From NCBI GenBank assembly GCA_963709295.1, contig CAVPVW010000003.1, positions 372,001-436,000 on the forward strand: a stretch of DNA of 64,000 nucleotides, given 5' to 3'. Each line of letters begins with the position of its first letter. Positions within the stretch are counted from its first letter, which is position 1. Below, piece after piece: positions 46,153-55,368 of this stretch. A program made the translations under genes and the position numbers. Origin of the DNA: JBGPQJ01 sp963709295 (GTDB lineage: Bacteria; Chloroflexota; Anaerolineae; Anaerolineales; Villigracilaceae). The notes under the pieces are model-generated. The model saw only the letters and a program-made list of their open reading frames with translations. It was not told the DNA's origin and made no database searches.

Positions 46153-48951
46153 ATGCCTACCACGCCAATTCAGGTAATGAGCGTCAAAGAAGTCCTTCTT
46201 GCGATGGATTCATCGCAAGAAGGACTTTCCTCTACTGAGGCTGAATCAAGACTGTCTTTGTACAGCAAAAACACGCTGCATGAACAACCCAAGACGCCAC
46301 TATGGCAAAAATTCATCGATCACTTCAGGCATCCTGTCATCTGGGTGACCGTCGGGGCAAGCCTTATCGCCGCCATCATCGGGGATTGGATACTTGCGCT
46401 GGTCATACTCGTCCTTTCCTTCGCCAATAGTATTTTTCTCTTCTGGCGGGAATACCGTGCGGAGCAGGCGATCCAAAAACTGCAACAGATCCTTCCTATC
46501 TATGCCCATATTATCCGCGATGGACAGGAGACACACGCCAACGCCCAGGATATCGTCCCTGGTGACGTTCTCATTCTGGAAGAAGGCGATAACATTCCTG
46601 CAGATGCACGGGTCATCGAAGAGTACGGCCTGCGAACCAACAACTCCACTTTAACCGGAGAAGCTGTGCCTTCCCGGAAAACCGCAGACCCTTCCTTCCT
46701 TGAAGGGCGCAGCGAGCTCGAGCAGCCTAATCTCATCTTCGCCGGAACCTCCGTGGCAGCCGGGACAGGCAGAGCGGTCGTTTATGCCACAGGGATGTTG
46801 ACCCAATTCGGCCGCATCGCCCACCTGACCCAATCCTCCCAGGAACCGCCATCCCGCTTGAAAGTTGAACTCGAGCGGACTATCGGAATCATTACATGGG
46901 TCGCCATTGGAATTGCCGGGCTCATTCTCCTTGTGAGCTATACGGATCCCGTCGTGCGCAGCCGGCTCTCCGATCCGCGCTTGCTGGCGCTTGGCATTCT
47001 GGTGGCTGCCATCCCTGAAGGATTGCCGGTCACTCTGACTCTTTCCCTGGCCATGGCGGTTCAACGATTGGCGCAAAAAGGTGTTTTGGCCAAAAAGCTG
47101 AACATCGTTGAAACTCTTGGGAATGTCACTGTAATTTGCACGGATAAAAGCGGCACGCTTACCCAAAACCAGATGACCGTGCGCGAAGCCTGGGTGTCCC
47201 ATCAGCGCATCAAGGTGACTGGAGCCGGCTATGAACCTCGAGGAGAATTCATCCCCTCGCCGGTCGGACAGTCGTTTGAAAATGATTTTAAAACATTGCT
47301 GGAGGCGGCCGCCTGTTGCAACAACGCGCGGGTGATCGCACCTTCACTTGAACATCCCATGTGGACCAACCTCGGCGATCAGACCGAGGCCGCACTAAAG
47401 GTCGCCGCGCTTAAATTCAACGTGAACGAAGACACACTGGAGCTTTCCCACCCAAGATTCCACGAAATACCGTTTGATGCACGCCGAAAACGGATGACCA
47501 CCATCCACAGGGTTCTCGATAAAGAAGTCGCCTTCGTCAAAGGCGCCCCTCGAGAAGTCTTGCAACTTTGCACCCAAATCCAAATCAACGATCAGGCGGT
47601 CCCACTGACCAACGCAATACGCGCTGAAATCCTGACCGCTAATGACGACTACGCCCGAAACGCGCTGCGCGTGCTGGCATTGGCTCGCCGGGAATTGCCT
47701 GCAAAATCCGCATCCTATGCGGGCGATTCCATCGAAAACGACCTGACTTTCCTCGGATTAATGGCTATGATGGATCCGCCTCGCCCCGAAGTGGAATCAG
47801 CCATCCGCACTTTCCGTGAGGCAGGCATCCGCATCGTCATGATCACCGGGGATTATGGGCTCACCGCCGAATCGCTCGCGCGACGTGTGGGTATGCTGTC
47901 CACACCCAATCCGCGCATCGTCACCGGCCAGGATATGGAAGAAATGTCGGAAACGGACCTGGCAAAGACCCTGGAGCAGGAGGTTCTTTTTGCGCGAATG
48001 GCACCGGAGCACAAATTAAAGCTTGTTTCGATTTTTCAATCCAGGGGTGATGTGGTCGCGGTTACCGGAGACGGAGTGAATGACGCCCCGGCGCTTCGCA
48101 AAGCGGATGTCGGCGTGGCAATGGGTATAATCGGAACAGACGTTGCCAAGGAAGCGGCGGATATCATCCTGACCAACGATAATTTTGGCGCCATCGTTTC
48201 AGCCATAGAAGAAGGGCGTGCGGTCTACGATAATATCCGGAAATTTCTTACCTACATCTTTTCAAGTAATGTGCCCGAGTTGGTTCCGTTCCTGGTGACG
48301 GCTATATTCCCCATTCCGCTAGCCCTGACCGTCAGGCAAATCCTCGCCGTGGACCTTGGCACCGACCTCATGCCCGCCCTCGGGCTTGGCGTGGAACAAC
48401 CTGAACCCGGTATCATGCAGAAACCGCCTCGCTCAAAAAATCAAGCTGTGGTCGACAGCGGATTGTTGTGGAGGTCCTTCGGCTGGCTGGGTGTGATCGA
48501 AGTCTTGTTATGTTATGCCGGTTTTTTTGCAGTATTTTTTGTGACCGGTAATCTGGGGATGTTTTTTCCATTCTTCGCCGGAATAGCCGTTCCAGAAAAT
48601 ATTTACACACCGATGGGTTTGCTTGCAGCCTACGCCATCGCCAATACGGTTTATCATGCCGGTGTTGTGACCGCGCAGGTTGGCAACGTTTTTGCCTGTA
48701 GAACAGATACCGCTCACAACTCCCAGTTAGGCTGGTTCAGCAACAAATACATCTGGGTAGGAATTGGAATAGAATTAGTCATCATTTTCCTTCTTATATA
48801 CATCCCGTTTCTGGCAGGAGTTTTTAATCACGTCGAGATTCCGCTGTATTATTGGCCGGCCTTGTTCATGTACGCGTTGATCCTATATGGTCTTGAATGG
48901 CTTCGAAAAGCCGCAATGCGACGCAGATATCGGAATCAATCAGTTCGCTAA
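46153..48951 (+). CDS. P-type cation ATPase (P2, Ca2+-ATPase-like)
   Basis: This 932-residue pump has an N-terminal cation-ATPase domain (EVLLAMDSSQEGLSS), actuator loop LTGEAVPSRKT near residue 170, helix 4 motif IPEGLPVTLTL near 290, phosphorylation site CDKSGTLTQNQMTV-like sequence (here CTDKSGTLTQNQM, near 330), and hinge VAVTGDGVNDAPALRKADVGVAMG near 640. The PEGLP sequence fits P2-type Ca2+ or related ATPases; the exact ion is uncertain. The gene follows the permease by 37 bases. A perfect 17-bp inverted repeat lies inside its first codons. Confidence 0.9.
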   Translation: MPTTPIQVMSVKEVLLAMDSSQEGLSSTEAESRLSLYSKNTLHEQPKTPLWQKFIDHFRHPVIWVTVGASLIAAIIGDWILALVILVLSFANSIFLFWREYRAEQAIQKLQQILPIYAHIIRDGQETHANAQDIVPGDVLILEEGDNIPADARVIEEYGLRTNNSTLTGEAVPSRKTADPSFLEGRSELEQPNLIFAGTSVAAGTGRAVVYATGMLTQFGRIAHLTQSSQEPPSRLKVELERTIGIITWVAIGIAGLILLVSYTDPVVRSRLSDPRLLALGILVAAIPEGLPVTLTLSLAMAVQRLAQKGVLAKKLNIVETLGNVTVICTDKSGTLTQNQMTVREAWVSHQRIKVTGAGYEPRGEFIPSPVGQSFENDFKTLLEAAACCNNARVIAPSLEHPMWTNLGDQTEAALKVAALKFNVNEDTLELSHPRFHEIPFDARRKRMTTIHRVLDKEVAFVKGAPREVLQLCTQIQINDQAVPLTNAIRAEILTANDDYARNALRVLALARRELPAKSASYAGDSIENDLTFLGLMAMMDPPRPEVESAIRTFREAGIRIVMITGDYGLTAESLARRVGMLSTPNPRIVTGQDMEEMSETDLAKTLEQEVLFARMAPEHKLKLVSIFQSRGDVVAVTGDGVNDAPALRKADVGVAMGIIGTDVAKEAADIILTNDNFGAIVSAIEEGRAVYDNIRKFLTYIFSSNVPELVPFLVTAIFPIPLALTVRQILAVDLGTDLMPALGLGVEQPEPGIMQKPPRSKNQAVVDSGLLWRSFGWLGVIEVLLCYAGFFAVFFVTGNLGMFFPFFAGIAVPENIYTPMGLLAAYAIANTVYHAGVVTAQVGNVFACRTDTAHNSQLGWFSNKYIWVGIGIELVIIFLLIYIPFLAGVFNHVEIPLYYWPALFMYALILYGLEWLRKAAMRRRYRNQSVR
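46190..46227. repeat. perfect 17-bp inverted repeat inside the ATPase gene
   Basis: AAGTCCTTCTTGCGATG at 46190-46206 is exactly complementary to 46211-46227, with a GATT loop. It begins 37 bases after the start codon and would form a very stable mRNA hairpin within the coding sequence for VLLAMDSSQEGL. Confidence 0.7.
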
Positions 48952-48974
48952 TTTTCAAAAGGAGGGCACGCATT

Positions 48975-49634
48975 ATGAAAATCATTGTGATGGGCTGCGG
49001 ACGTGTCGGGTCTCAGGTCAGCCTGGTGATGTCAGCGCATGGGCATGATGTCACCGTGATCGACCATGATAACAATGCGGAAAACCGCCTCGGCGCGGAC
49101 TTCAAGGGAAAGCTGCTGCGAGGGTTGGGGTTTGACAGAAACGTATTGATGGAGGCAGGCATTGAAAGCTGCGATGCCTTCACGGCTGTCAGCTCTTCCG
49201 ATAATGCCAATATCGTGGCTGCGCGCATTGCGCGAAATATTTTCAAAGTTCCTCGCGTGGTCGCTAGGCTTTACGATCCCCGGCGGGCTGAAATTTATCA
49301 AAGGCTTGGGTTGTTAACTATCTCGACAACGACCTGGGGTGCTGAACGGATCTTTGAATTGATCACCCATTCAGACCTGGACGTGTTCTACTCATTTGGC
49401 CGGGGTGAAGTTTCCATGCTCACGTATGAAATATCGTCGCTGTTGACAGGACGAACAGCCAAGGATATCACTGTTCCCGGCGAAATCACGGTCGTCTCGG
49501 TCACCCGGGACGATAAGGCGTTCATTCCATCCAGCGGGACAACCTTCAAAGAGGGCGATGTCGTCCACCTGGCGGTACTATCAACGGCGATGCCCCGCCT
49601 GGAAGAAATGCTTGGCCTTGAAAGGAGGGTATAA
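48975..49634 (+). CDS. trkA: TrkA-type K+ uptake regulator (first copy)
   Basis: The 219-residue protein has an N-terminal RCK/KTN Rossmann domain (IVMGCGRVGSQVSLVMSAHGHDVTVIDHD; FDRNVLMEAGIESCDAFTAVSSSDNANIVAA) and a TrkA-C domain from about residue 140. Such proteins bind NAD(H) and nucleotides and gate Trk/Ktr-type potassium channels. The ATG at 48975 is preceded by GGAGG. A second copy follows after two bases, as in Ktr/Trk systems with paired subunits. No TrkH pore is in the window, so the partner may be the KimA-like permease or lie elsewhere. Confidence 0.9.
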   Translation: MKIIVMGCGRVGSQVSLVMSAHGHDVTVIDHDNNAENRLGADFKGKLLRGLGFDRNVLMEAGIESCDAFTAVSSSDNANIVAARIARNIFKVPRVVARLYDPRRAEIYQRLGLLTISTTTWGAERIFELITHSDLDVFYSFGRGEVSMLTYEISSLLTGRTAKDITVPGEITVVSVTRDDKAFIPSSGTTFKEGDVVHLAVLSTAMPRLEEMLGLERRV

Positions 49635-49636
49635 CG

Positions 49637-50317
49637 ATGTTCGTGATCATTGTCGGAGGTGGCAATACCGGTTCCTATCTATCCAAGCTGTTGATCGACG
49701 CCGGCCATAAAGTGCGCGTCATCGAGGAACGTCCCAACCTACTCGAGAAACTCAAGGCTGAAATCCCCGAGGATTCCATCATCGCTGGAGACGGGAGTTC
49801 CCCATCGGTGCTCGAACAGGCCGGCATTTTGCACGCCAATGTGTTGGCAGCCGTAACTGGTGCAGATGATACAAATCTTGTAATTTCCTCGCTGGCTCGG
49901 TTTGAATTCAAAGTTCCGCGTGTGATCAGCCGTGTCAATAATCCCAAGAACGCCTGGTTGTTTACCCCTGAAATGGGAGTGGACGTATCCCTTAATCAGG
50001 CGGAAATCCTTGCCCACCTGGTCGCGGAAGAAATGTCCCTGGGCGACATGATGACATTGCTCAAGTTGAGGCGAGGCGAGTATTCATTGATCGAGGAGAA
50101 GGTTCATCCCGATTCCGTTGCGGCGAACAAGCCTCTGCGTGATTTAACCATGCCGCCGGAAACGACGATCGTGGCCATCATCCGAAAGAGCCAGCTCATC
50201 ATCCCTAAAGGCGATACGATCCTGCTTCCCGCCGATGAGATCATTGCCCTGCTCCGTGACGCCCATCTCGCTGAGCTTGGTGCGCTGCTAAGCCCACCGG
50301 CAGCGATTACGCGATAA
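49637..50317 (+). CDS. trkA: TrkA-type K+ uptake regulator (second copy)
   Basis: A 226-residue paralogue of the preceding gene: RCK domain VIIVGGGNTGSYLSKLLIDAGHKVRVIEERP, then GDGSSPSVLEQAGILHANVLAAVTGADDTNLV, and a TrkA-C domain from about 135. The pair likely forms a hetero-octameric gating ring or two alternating rings. It is the last gene before the bidirectional terminator. Confidence 0.9.
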   Translation: MFVIIVGGGNTGSYLSKLLIDAGHKVRVIEERPNLLEKLKAEIPEDSIIAGDGSSPSVLEQAGILHANVLAAVTGADDTNLVISSLARFEFKVPRVISRVNNPKNAWLFTPEMGVDVSLNQAEILAHLVAEEMSLGDMMTLLKLRRGEYSLIEEKVHPDSVAANKPLRDLTMPPETTIVAIIRKSQLIIPKGDTILLPADEIIALLRDAHLAELGALLSPPAAITR

Positions 50318-50319
50318 CG

Positions 50320-50353
50320 AAAAAAAGGCAGGAGAAATTTCCTGCCTTTTTTT
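50320..50353. terminator. bidirectional terminator, trkA / beta-glucosidase
   Basis: A7-GGCAGGA at 50320-50333 pairs with TCCTGCC-T7 at 50340-50353 around a GAAATT loop. U-tracts on both strands fit the convergent arrangement. Confidence 0.88.
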
Positions 50354-50371
50354 CTAATAATCCGATGCAGA

Positions 50372-52804
50372 TTACTCTAACTCAAACGTTTTCTTCAAGC
50401 GAATATCTCTGGATGAACTTCCAATCAACAGCTCGAATTTTCCCGATTCGGCCACCCAGGCTTTTTTATGGGGATCGTAGAAGGAAAGTGACCTTTCATC
50501 AAGCTGCAGCTCGACTTTATGTTTTTCCCCGGGTCGCAAGAAAACCTTGGCAAATGCTTTGAGTTCTTTCGCGGGACGCACAAGGGAGGATTTATCGTCA
50601 TGCACATAGAGCTGTACAACTTCCGCGCCAGCCAGCTTGCCAACATTGGCAACCTCAACCGCGACCTTGATCTGCTGCCCTTTCTTTATCTTTTTTGGCG
50701 AGGTTAGATTCGTATACTTGAATTGAGTATAAGACAGGCCGTGCCCAAACGGGAATAACGGCTCGAGATTTACCTTGTCAAAATAACGGTAACCGACAAA
50801 TATCCCCTCGCCATAATTCACTTCACGGCAGCCCGGGTAAGATGCATTGATGTAGGCTGGGCTGTCCTGAAGCCGTCTGGGAAACGTGACCGGCAGTTTA
50901 CCGGAAGGATTGACTTTCCCCAGAAGGACGTTTGCGATGGCATTTCCATTTTCCATACCCGGGAAAAAGGCCTCGACGATCCCGGCAACGTCATCCGCCC
51001 AGGGCATGCAGACAGGAGACCCCGTGTTCAGAATGACGACTGTGCGAGGATTTTCTCTGGTAATTGCTGCTATTAATTCGTTTTGCCTGCCCATCAACTC
51101 CATATCAGGTCTGTCATCCCCCTCGGTCTCAAATCCATCCGGCATCCCACCGAAGAATAACACTGCATCTGCACTCTTGGCGACTTTTACTGCCTTGGCG
51201 AACCGCGGATCAGATCCCTTCCTGAAATGAATCCCCATTCCCAATCTGAAGAATATGACCTCCTGTCCTGGATGACGGGTATATTCGATCACCAACTTGT
51301 TGGTCATTCCACTTGAAAGACGAATTAATTGGGATGAGTTTCGAGATTTGTCAAAGGAAGAAGTCTTACTTTCCATCACCTGCTTCCCATCTAGAAGAAT
51401 GCGCATCATCCCATTGTGCCCAAGCTGGAATCGGTACTCCCCTGTCGTGGGAACCATCAGTTCTCCTTCCCACCTGGCTGCCATCGGCGCTTCAGACATG
51501 GCTGACCATTCGGTGTGAAACCAGAATTCAGGCCAAAAACCACCCTGTTGGATTATGGGGGCACCGGAAAAATCCTTATTATTGAAGAATGAGCCCTTCA
51601 AACCCTCGGGATTTAACCATGATCGCGGGACATCAAAGGGTTCAATAAAATTATCGCACCCCTCTTCATAAACCAGATTGACCTTGTCTCCGACCATTCT
51701 TTTCAAAGCTTCCAGAGGCGTTATGCGATAAGGTGGATTTACCCTTGAGGAGCCGCCGCCTTCAATTACTGCATTGGCAGCATTAGGGCCGATCACCGCC
51801 AGAGTCTGCCCGGGTTTCAAGTTCAACGGGAGGATGCCGTTCTCATTCTTTAACAATGTGATCGATTCTTCAGCCAGCTTCCTTGCAAGTGTTTGGTGCC
51901 CTGCAGTGTTTACCGCACCTTTTTGTATTTTTCCGCCCATTCGGCCCGTTCGCGAAATCAAGCGAAGTATCCGCCGCACAGAATCGTTCACGATTTCCTC
52001 GTCGATTTGCCAGTTTTGGATAGTCTCGTGAAGAAGCCGGTGGTATTTGGCTGGACCAGGCATCTCGAGGTCGAGCCCGTTCTTGATGGATTCGAAAATA
52101 CTGTGAACAGCGCCCCAATCCGAAATCACGGCACCTTCATAACCCCATTCCTCCTTGAGAATCGTCCGGAGCATATAGGCATTTTCACTCGCGTATACCC
52201 CGTTAATGCGGTTGTAGGAGCACATCACGGTCCACGGGTCAGCCTCCTTGACGGCCATCTCAAAGGCAGGCAGGTAGATTTCTCGCATGGTGCGCTCATC
52301 CACGCGCGTGCTGGCTCGAAATCGTTCGATTTCGTAATTGTTCAGCGCATAATGCTTCAGGGATGTCCCCACGCCGCGACTTTGGACGCCTTGGATATAC
52401 GCGACGGCGATCCTCCCGGCAAGGTATGGATCTTCGGAATAAGTTTCGAAATTCCGCCCTCCCAGCGGATAACGCACAATATTCACGCAAGGTCCCAGCA
52501 GGATATCGCATCCCATGCCACGAGTTTCCTCCCCGAGGGCTTGGCCAACTTGCTCGATCAACTTGGTATTCCACGAAGCACCCATCGAAATGCCCGTCGG
52601 GAACGCAGTCGTCGGTTCGACTTTCCGCCCCACCTCTGGGTTGCTGGCGCGCACACCATGCGGTCCATCCGTCATCACGATTGAAGGAATGCCTAAGCGG
52701 GCAATGGGTACTGTATTCCAAATGTCTTTACCGGACAATAGCGATGCTTTTTCTTTGAGAGTCAATTCATCAATCAGTTGGTTTATATTATTTTTTATTT
52801 CCAT
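50372..52804 (-). CDS. GH3 beta-glucosidase with PA14 insert
   Basis: The 810-residue enzyme is a glycoside hydrolase family 3 protein: TDGPHGVR near residue 50, KHYALNNYEIER, the nucleophile Asp in VISDWGAV near 227, a second alpha/beta domain (LLKNENGILPL), a PA14 carbohydrate-binding insert at about 400-545 (FNNKDFSGAPIIQQGG, YRFQLGHNGMMRILLDG) and a fibronectin-III-like end (VAVEVANVGKLAGAEVVQLYV). It likely releases glucose from plant or exopolysaccharide oligosaccharides. There is no signal peptide, so it is probably cytoplasmic. The ATG at 52804 has GGAG six bases upstream. Confidence 0.93.
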   Translation of the reverse strand: MEIKNNINQLIDELTLKEKASLLSGKDIWNTVPIARLGIPSIVMTDGPHGVRASNPEVGRKVEPTTAFPTGISMGASWNTKLIEQVGQALGEETRGMGCDILLGPCVNIVRYPLGGRNFETYSEDPYLAGRIAVAYIQGVQSRGVGTSLKHYALNNYEIERFRASTRVDERTMREIYLPAFEMAVKEADPWTVMCSYNRINGVYASENAYMLRTILKEEWGYEGAVISDWGAVHSIFESIKNGLDLEMPGPAKYHRLLHETIQNWQIDEEIVNDSVRRILRLISRTGRMGGKIQKGAVNTAGHQTLARKLAEESITLLKNENGILPLNLKPGQTLAVIGPNAANAVIEGGGSSRVNPPYRITPLEALKRMVGDKVNLVYEEGCDNFIEPFDVPRSWLNPEGLKGSFFNNKDFSGAPIIQQGGFWPEFWFHTEWSAMSEAPMAARWEGELMVPTTGEYRFQLGHNGMMRILLDGKQVMESKTSSFDKSRNSSQLIRLSSGMTNKLVIEYTRHPGQEVIFFRLGMGIHFRKGSDPRFAKAVKVAKSADAVLFFGGMPDGFETEGDDRPDMELMGRQNELIAAITRENPRTVVILNTGSPVCMPWADDVAGIVEAFFPGMENGNAIANVLLGKVNPSGKLPVTFPRRLQDSPAYINASYPGCREVNYGEGIFVGYRYFDKVNLEPLFPFGHGLSYTQFKYTNLTSPKKIKKGQQIKVAVEVANVGKLAGAEVVQLYVHDDKSSLVRPAKELKAFAKVFLRPGEKHKVELQLDERSLSFYDPHKKAWVAESGKFELLIGSSSRDIRLKKTFELE

Positions 52805-52916
52805 AGGGATCTCCATTTCTTTTAATTATCAGCGATTAATTCTACACCGGTAATAATATTCCCGTGCTGCACTATAATTGATTTTACGCAACTAACAATC
52901 AGTCGGCAGAGGGCTT

Positions 52917-53393
52917 ATGACTTCAATAGAGAAGAAACAACCCAATTCAAGAATGTGCTTTATTTGTGGAGTGGAAAATCCGATCGGTCTAAAGTTGAAG
53001 ATTTATCAGACATCACCCGGTGTGATTGAGACCACCTACACAGCCCCCGACCATTTCCAGGGTTATCCTGGCATTCTCCACGGAGGGATCGTGGCATCGA
53101 TCCTCGACGAAATTAGCGGTCGGGCTCTTATGGGTGAGCCATCATCCCCGAGATTTATGTTCACCGGAAAACTCCAAGTAAAATATCGTAAAAATGTCCC
53201 GACTGGAAAACCACTCCGGATAGTTGGCAAGGCGATAAAGAGCAGAGGAAAGTCTGCGGAAGGCTGGGCGGGTATTTACGACCTGGCAGGTGATTTACTT
53301 GCGGAAGCCTCAACCCTACTGATCGACCTTCCAAAGGAAACGATCGATACCGCCAACCTCGATGAACTGGGCTGGAAGGTATACCCTGATTAG
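52917..53393 (+). CDS. PaaI-type hotdog thioesterase
   Basis: This 158-residue hotdog protein has an N-terminal CFICGVENPIGLKL segment and the active region GYPGILHGGIVASILDEISGRAL, in which HGG and the following Asp and Glu are typical of acyl-CoA thioesterases of the PaaI group. The acyl substrate is unknown. The Cys pair near the N-terminus is common in this subgroup. It lies upstream of the hydroxylase genes but with an 82-base gap, so co-transcription is uncertain. Confidence 0.85.
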   Translation: MTSIEKKQPNSRMCFICGVENPIGLKLKIYQTSPGVIETTYTAPDHFQGYPGILHGGIVASILDEISGRALMGEPSSPRFMFTGKLQVKYRKNVPTGKPLRIVGKAIKSRGKSAEGWAGIYDLAGDLLAEASTLLIDLPKETIDTANLDELGWKVYPD

Positions 53394-53430
53394 CATCTAG
53401 AAAACTGAAGCCAATGTGCCGTATGTCTTG

Positions 53431-53436
53431 TATAAT
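53431..53436 (+). promoter_or_regulatory. TATAAT -10 element ahead of the hydroxylase genes
   Basis: A consensus TATAAT lies 39 bases upstream of the FAD-subunit start. No -35 box is obvious at the right distance. Confidence 0.35.
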
Positions 53437-53475
53437 AGAGTTAAGCCGTCCAATTTGGATTCTACCGAGAGAGCT

Positions 53476-54249
53476 ATGAAAATCGAATTTTTCCGACCAA
53501 ATTCCATGTCAGAAGCCTTGGATTACCTGAACCAGCCAAATTCCATCCCATTGGCAGGTGGAACCTTTGTTAACACACCTGACTATAAAACGAAGCTGGA
53601 GCAACAAAGCGGCAGCGCAGCCATTATTCTGGTGGATTTGCAACACCTGGGCCTGGGTCACATCCGAAAACACGGAAACACCCTTGAAATTGACGCCTGT
53701 GTCACTCTTCAACAGCTATGCGAGAACGCGCACACTTCTGAGGACTTAAAAAAGGCAATAAAACTGGAAGCCCCTTTGAATATACGCAATATGGCGACCA
53801 TTGCCGGAACTCTGGTTTCGAGCACCGGCCGCTCCGCATTTGCCTGTGCAATGCTGGCACTGGATGCCAAATTATCCATTGAACCTGGAACAGAGGAAAC
53901 CTCCCTTGGAAACTATCTGCTTCTGCGCGAGAAATCGATTCCCGGGAAATTGATCACAAGAATTACGATCCCAATGAATGCTCCTCTTGCCTTTGAGCAT
54001 GTCGGAAGGACAAAGTTCGATCTCCCGATTGTCTGTGCAGCAGTCGCCAAGTGGGCTTCCGGAAGAACGAGACTGTCCCTCGGTGGTTACGGCTCATCCC
54101 CCCTCCTCGCGATGGACGGGACCGCAGCCGACGACATTAAATCCGCGGCTAGAAATGGGTATCACGAAGCGGCCGACGAATGGGCCTCTGCAGAGTATCG
54201 AGCGGATGTCGCAGCAACTCTTGCCGGGCGATGCCTCGATCGACTATAA
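53476..54249 (+). CDS. FAD-binding subunit of a molybdenum hydroxylase (YgfM/CoxM-like)
   Basis: The 257-residue protein has the FAD_binding_5 pattern: FRPNSMSEALDYLNQ, IPLAGGTFVN (near residue 37), NIRNMATIAGTLVSS (near 110) and KLITRITIP. It would pass electrons from the iron-sulfur/molybdenum subunit to NAD or another acceptor. The ATG at 53476 is chosen because the protein then starts with the conserved KIEFFRP. In E. coli the matching YgfM is encoded next to XdhD; here a DNA methyltransferase gene lies between the two. Confidence 0.88.
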   Translation: MKIEFFRPNSMSEALDYLNQPNSIPLAGGTFVNTPDYKTKLEQQSGSAAIILVDLQHLGLGHIRKHGNTLEIDACVTLQQLCENAHTSEDLKKAIKLEAPLNIRNMATIAGTLVSSTGRSAFACAMLALDAKLSIEPGTEETSLGNYLLLREKSIPGKLITRITIPMNAPLAFEHVGRTKFDLPIVCAAVAKWASGRTRLSLGGYGSSPLLAMDGTAADDIKSAARNGYHEAADEWASAEYRADVAATLAGRCLDRL

Positions 54250-54270
54250 AATAAACCAATTATTCATTCC

Positions 54271-55347
54271 ATGGCTGCATCTTTACCATTAAATCGTATT
54301 GTTCGAGGAGACTGCGTTGATATTCTGACGTCCTTTCCTGAGAGTTCAGTCGACGTAATTTTTGCAGACCCACCATACAACCTTCAGTTACAAAAAGACC
54401 TTTACCGCCCGAACTTAACAAAAGTTGATGCGGTGTCCGACCAGTGGGATAAGTTCTCCGGGTTTTCGGAGTATGACCACTTCACAACTCGATGGTTGTC
54501 CGCCTGTCGACGGGTGTTGAAAGATTCAGGCACCCTTTGGGTCATCGGCAGCTACCATAACATTTACAGAGTCGGAGCTATCCTTCAGAACTTGGAGTTT
54601 TGGATATTAAACGATGTCATCTGGATAAAGACCAATCCAATGCCAAATTTCCGAGGCGTGCGATTCTCAAATGCTCATGAGACGATGATCTGGGCGCAAA
54701 AAAAGAAAGGTGCAAAATATACTTTCAACCACCTTGATGCAAAGTCTCTAAATGACAACCTGCAGATGAGAAGCGATTGGACAATCCCTCTCACCAGCAG
54801 CAAGGAACGCATAAAAATTAACGGTTCAAAGCTGCACTCAACTCAGAAGCCATCTTCGCTTCTTTACAGAATATTGCTTACCTCTTCGAACCCCGGTGAC
54901 ATCATCCTCGATCCCTTCTTTGGGTCGGGAACAACAGGATACGTCGCCAAGATGCTGCATAGAAAATGGATCGGAATAGAACGAGAGAATAAATACATCA
55001 AGTCAGCGCAAAAGAGAATTGACTCGGTCGAACCAATCCCGCTCGAATCTTTGTGCTGCGAAGATTACAACCGCCCTAAGCGAATACCTTTTGGATTATT
55101 GGTTGAAAGTGGTCTGCTATCCCCCGGTCAACAGCTTTGGGCTGTGAAGGGCAAAAATAAGGCGATGATCCTTTCCAACGGAAAAATTAAATGCGAGGAT
55201 AGGATCGACACCATTCATGGGATGGCGAAAGCGTTGACGAATACTCCCGCAAATGGATGGGATTTTTGGCTTTTCGAAGATGCAGATGGCGTAAAAAGAC
55301 CTATCGATGAATTGCGAACTCAATTCCGCAAAGAACTGGGATCGTAA
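54271..55347 (+). CDS. CcrM-like adenine DNA methyltransferase
   Basis: This 358-residue protein is a beta-class N6-adenine methyltransferase: catalytic motif IV DPPYNLQL near residue 33 comes first, and the SAM-binding PFFGSGTTG near 217 comes last. Its C-terminal extension (GLLSPGQQLWAVKGKNKAMILSNGKI, NGWDFWLFEDADGVKRPIDELR) matches CcrM-type enzymes, which methylate GANTC. No restriction endonuclease is adjacent, so it is probably an orphan, epigenetic-type enzyme. It sits 21 bases behind the FAD subunit and 21 ahead of the XdhD-like gene, all on one strand, a location unexpected for such an enzyme. Confidence 0.85.
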   Translation: MAASLPLNRIVRGDCVDILTSFPESSVDVIFADPPYNLQLQKDLYRPNLTKVDAVSDQWDKFSGFSEYDHFTTRWLSACRRVLKDSGTLWVIGSYHNIYRVGAILQNLEFWILNDVIWIKTNPMPNFRGVRFSNAHETMIWAQKKKGAKYTFNHLDAKSLNDNLQMRSDWTIPLTSSKERIKINGSKLHSTQKPSSLLYRILLTSSNPGDIILDPFFGSGTTGYVAKMLHRKWIGIERENKYIKSAQKRIDSVEPIPLESLCCEDYNRPKRIPFGLLVESGLLSPGQQLWAVKGKNKAMILSNGKIKCEDRIDTIHGMAKALTNTPANGWDFWLFEDADGVKRPIDELRTQFRKELGS

Positions 55348-55368
55348 AGACTACATTTCGAGGACATT

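Noticed and set aside
54271..55347. Restriction-modification system
   Set aside because: No endonuclease or specificity gene lies nearby; the neighbours are metabolic genes, so an orphan methyltransferase is more likely.
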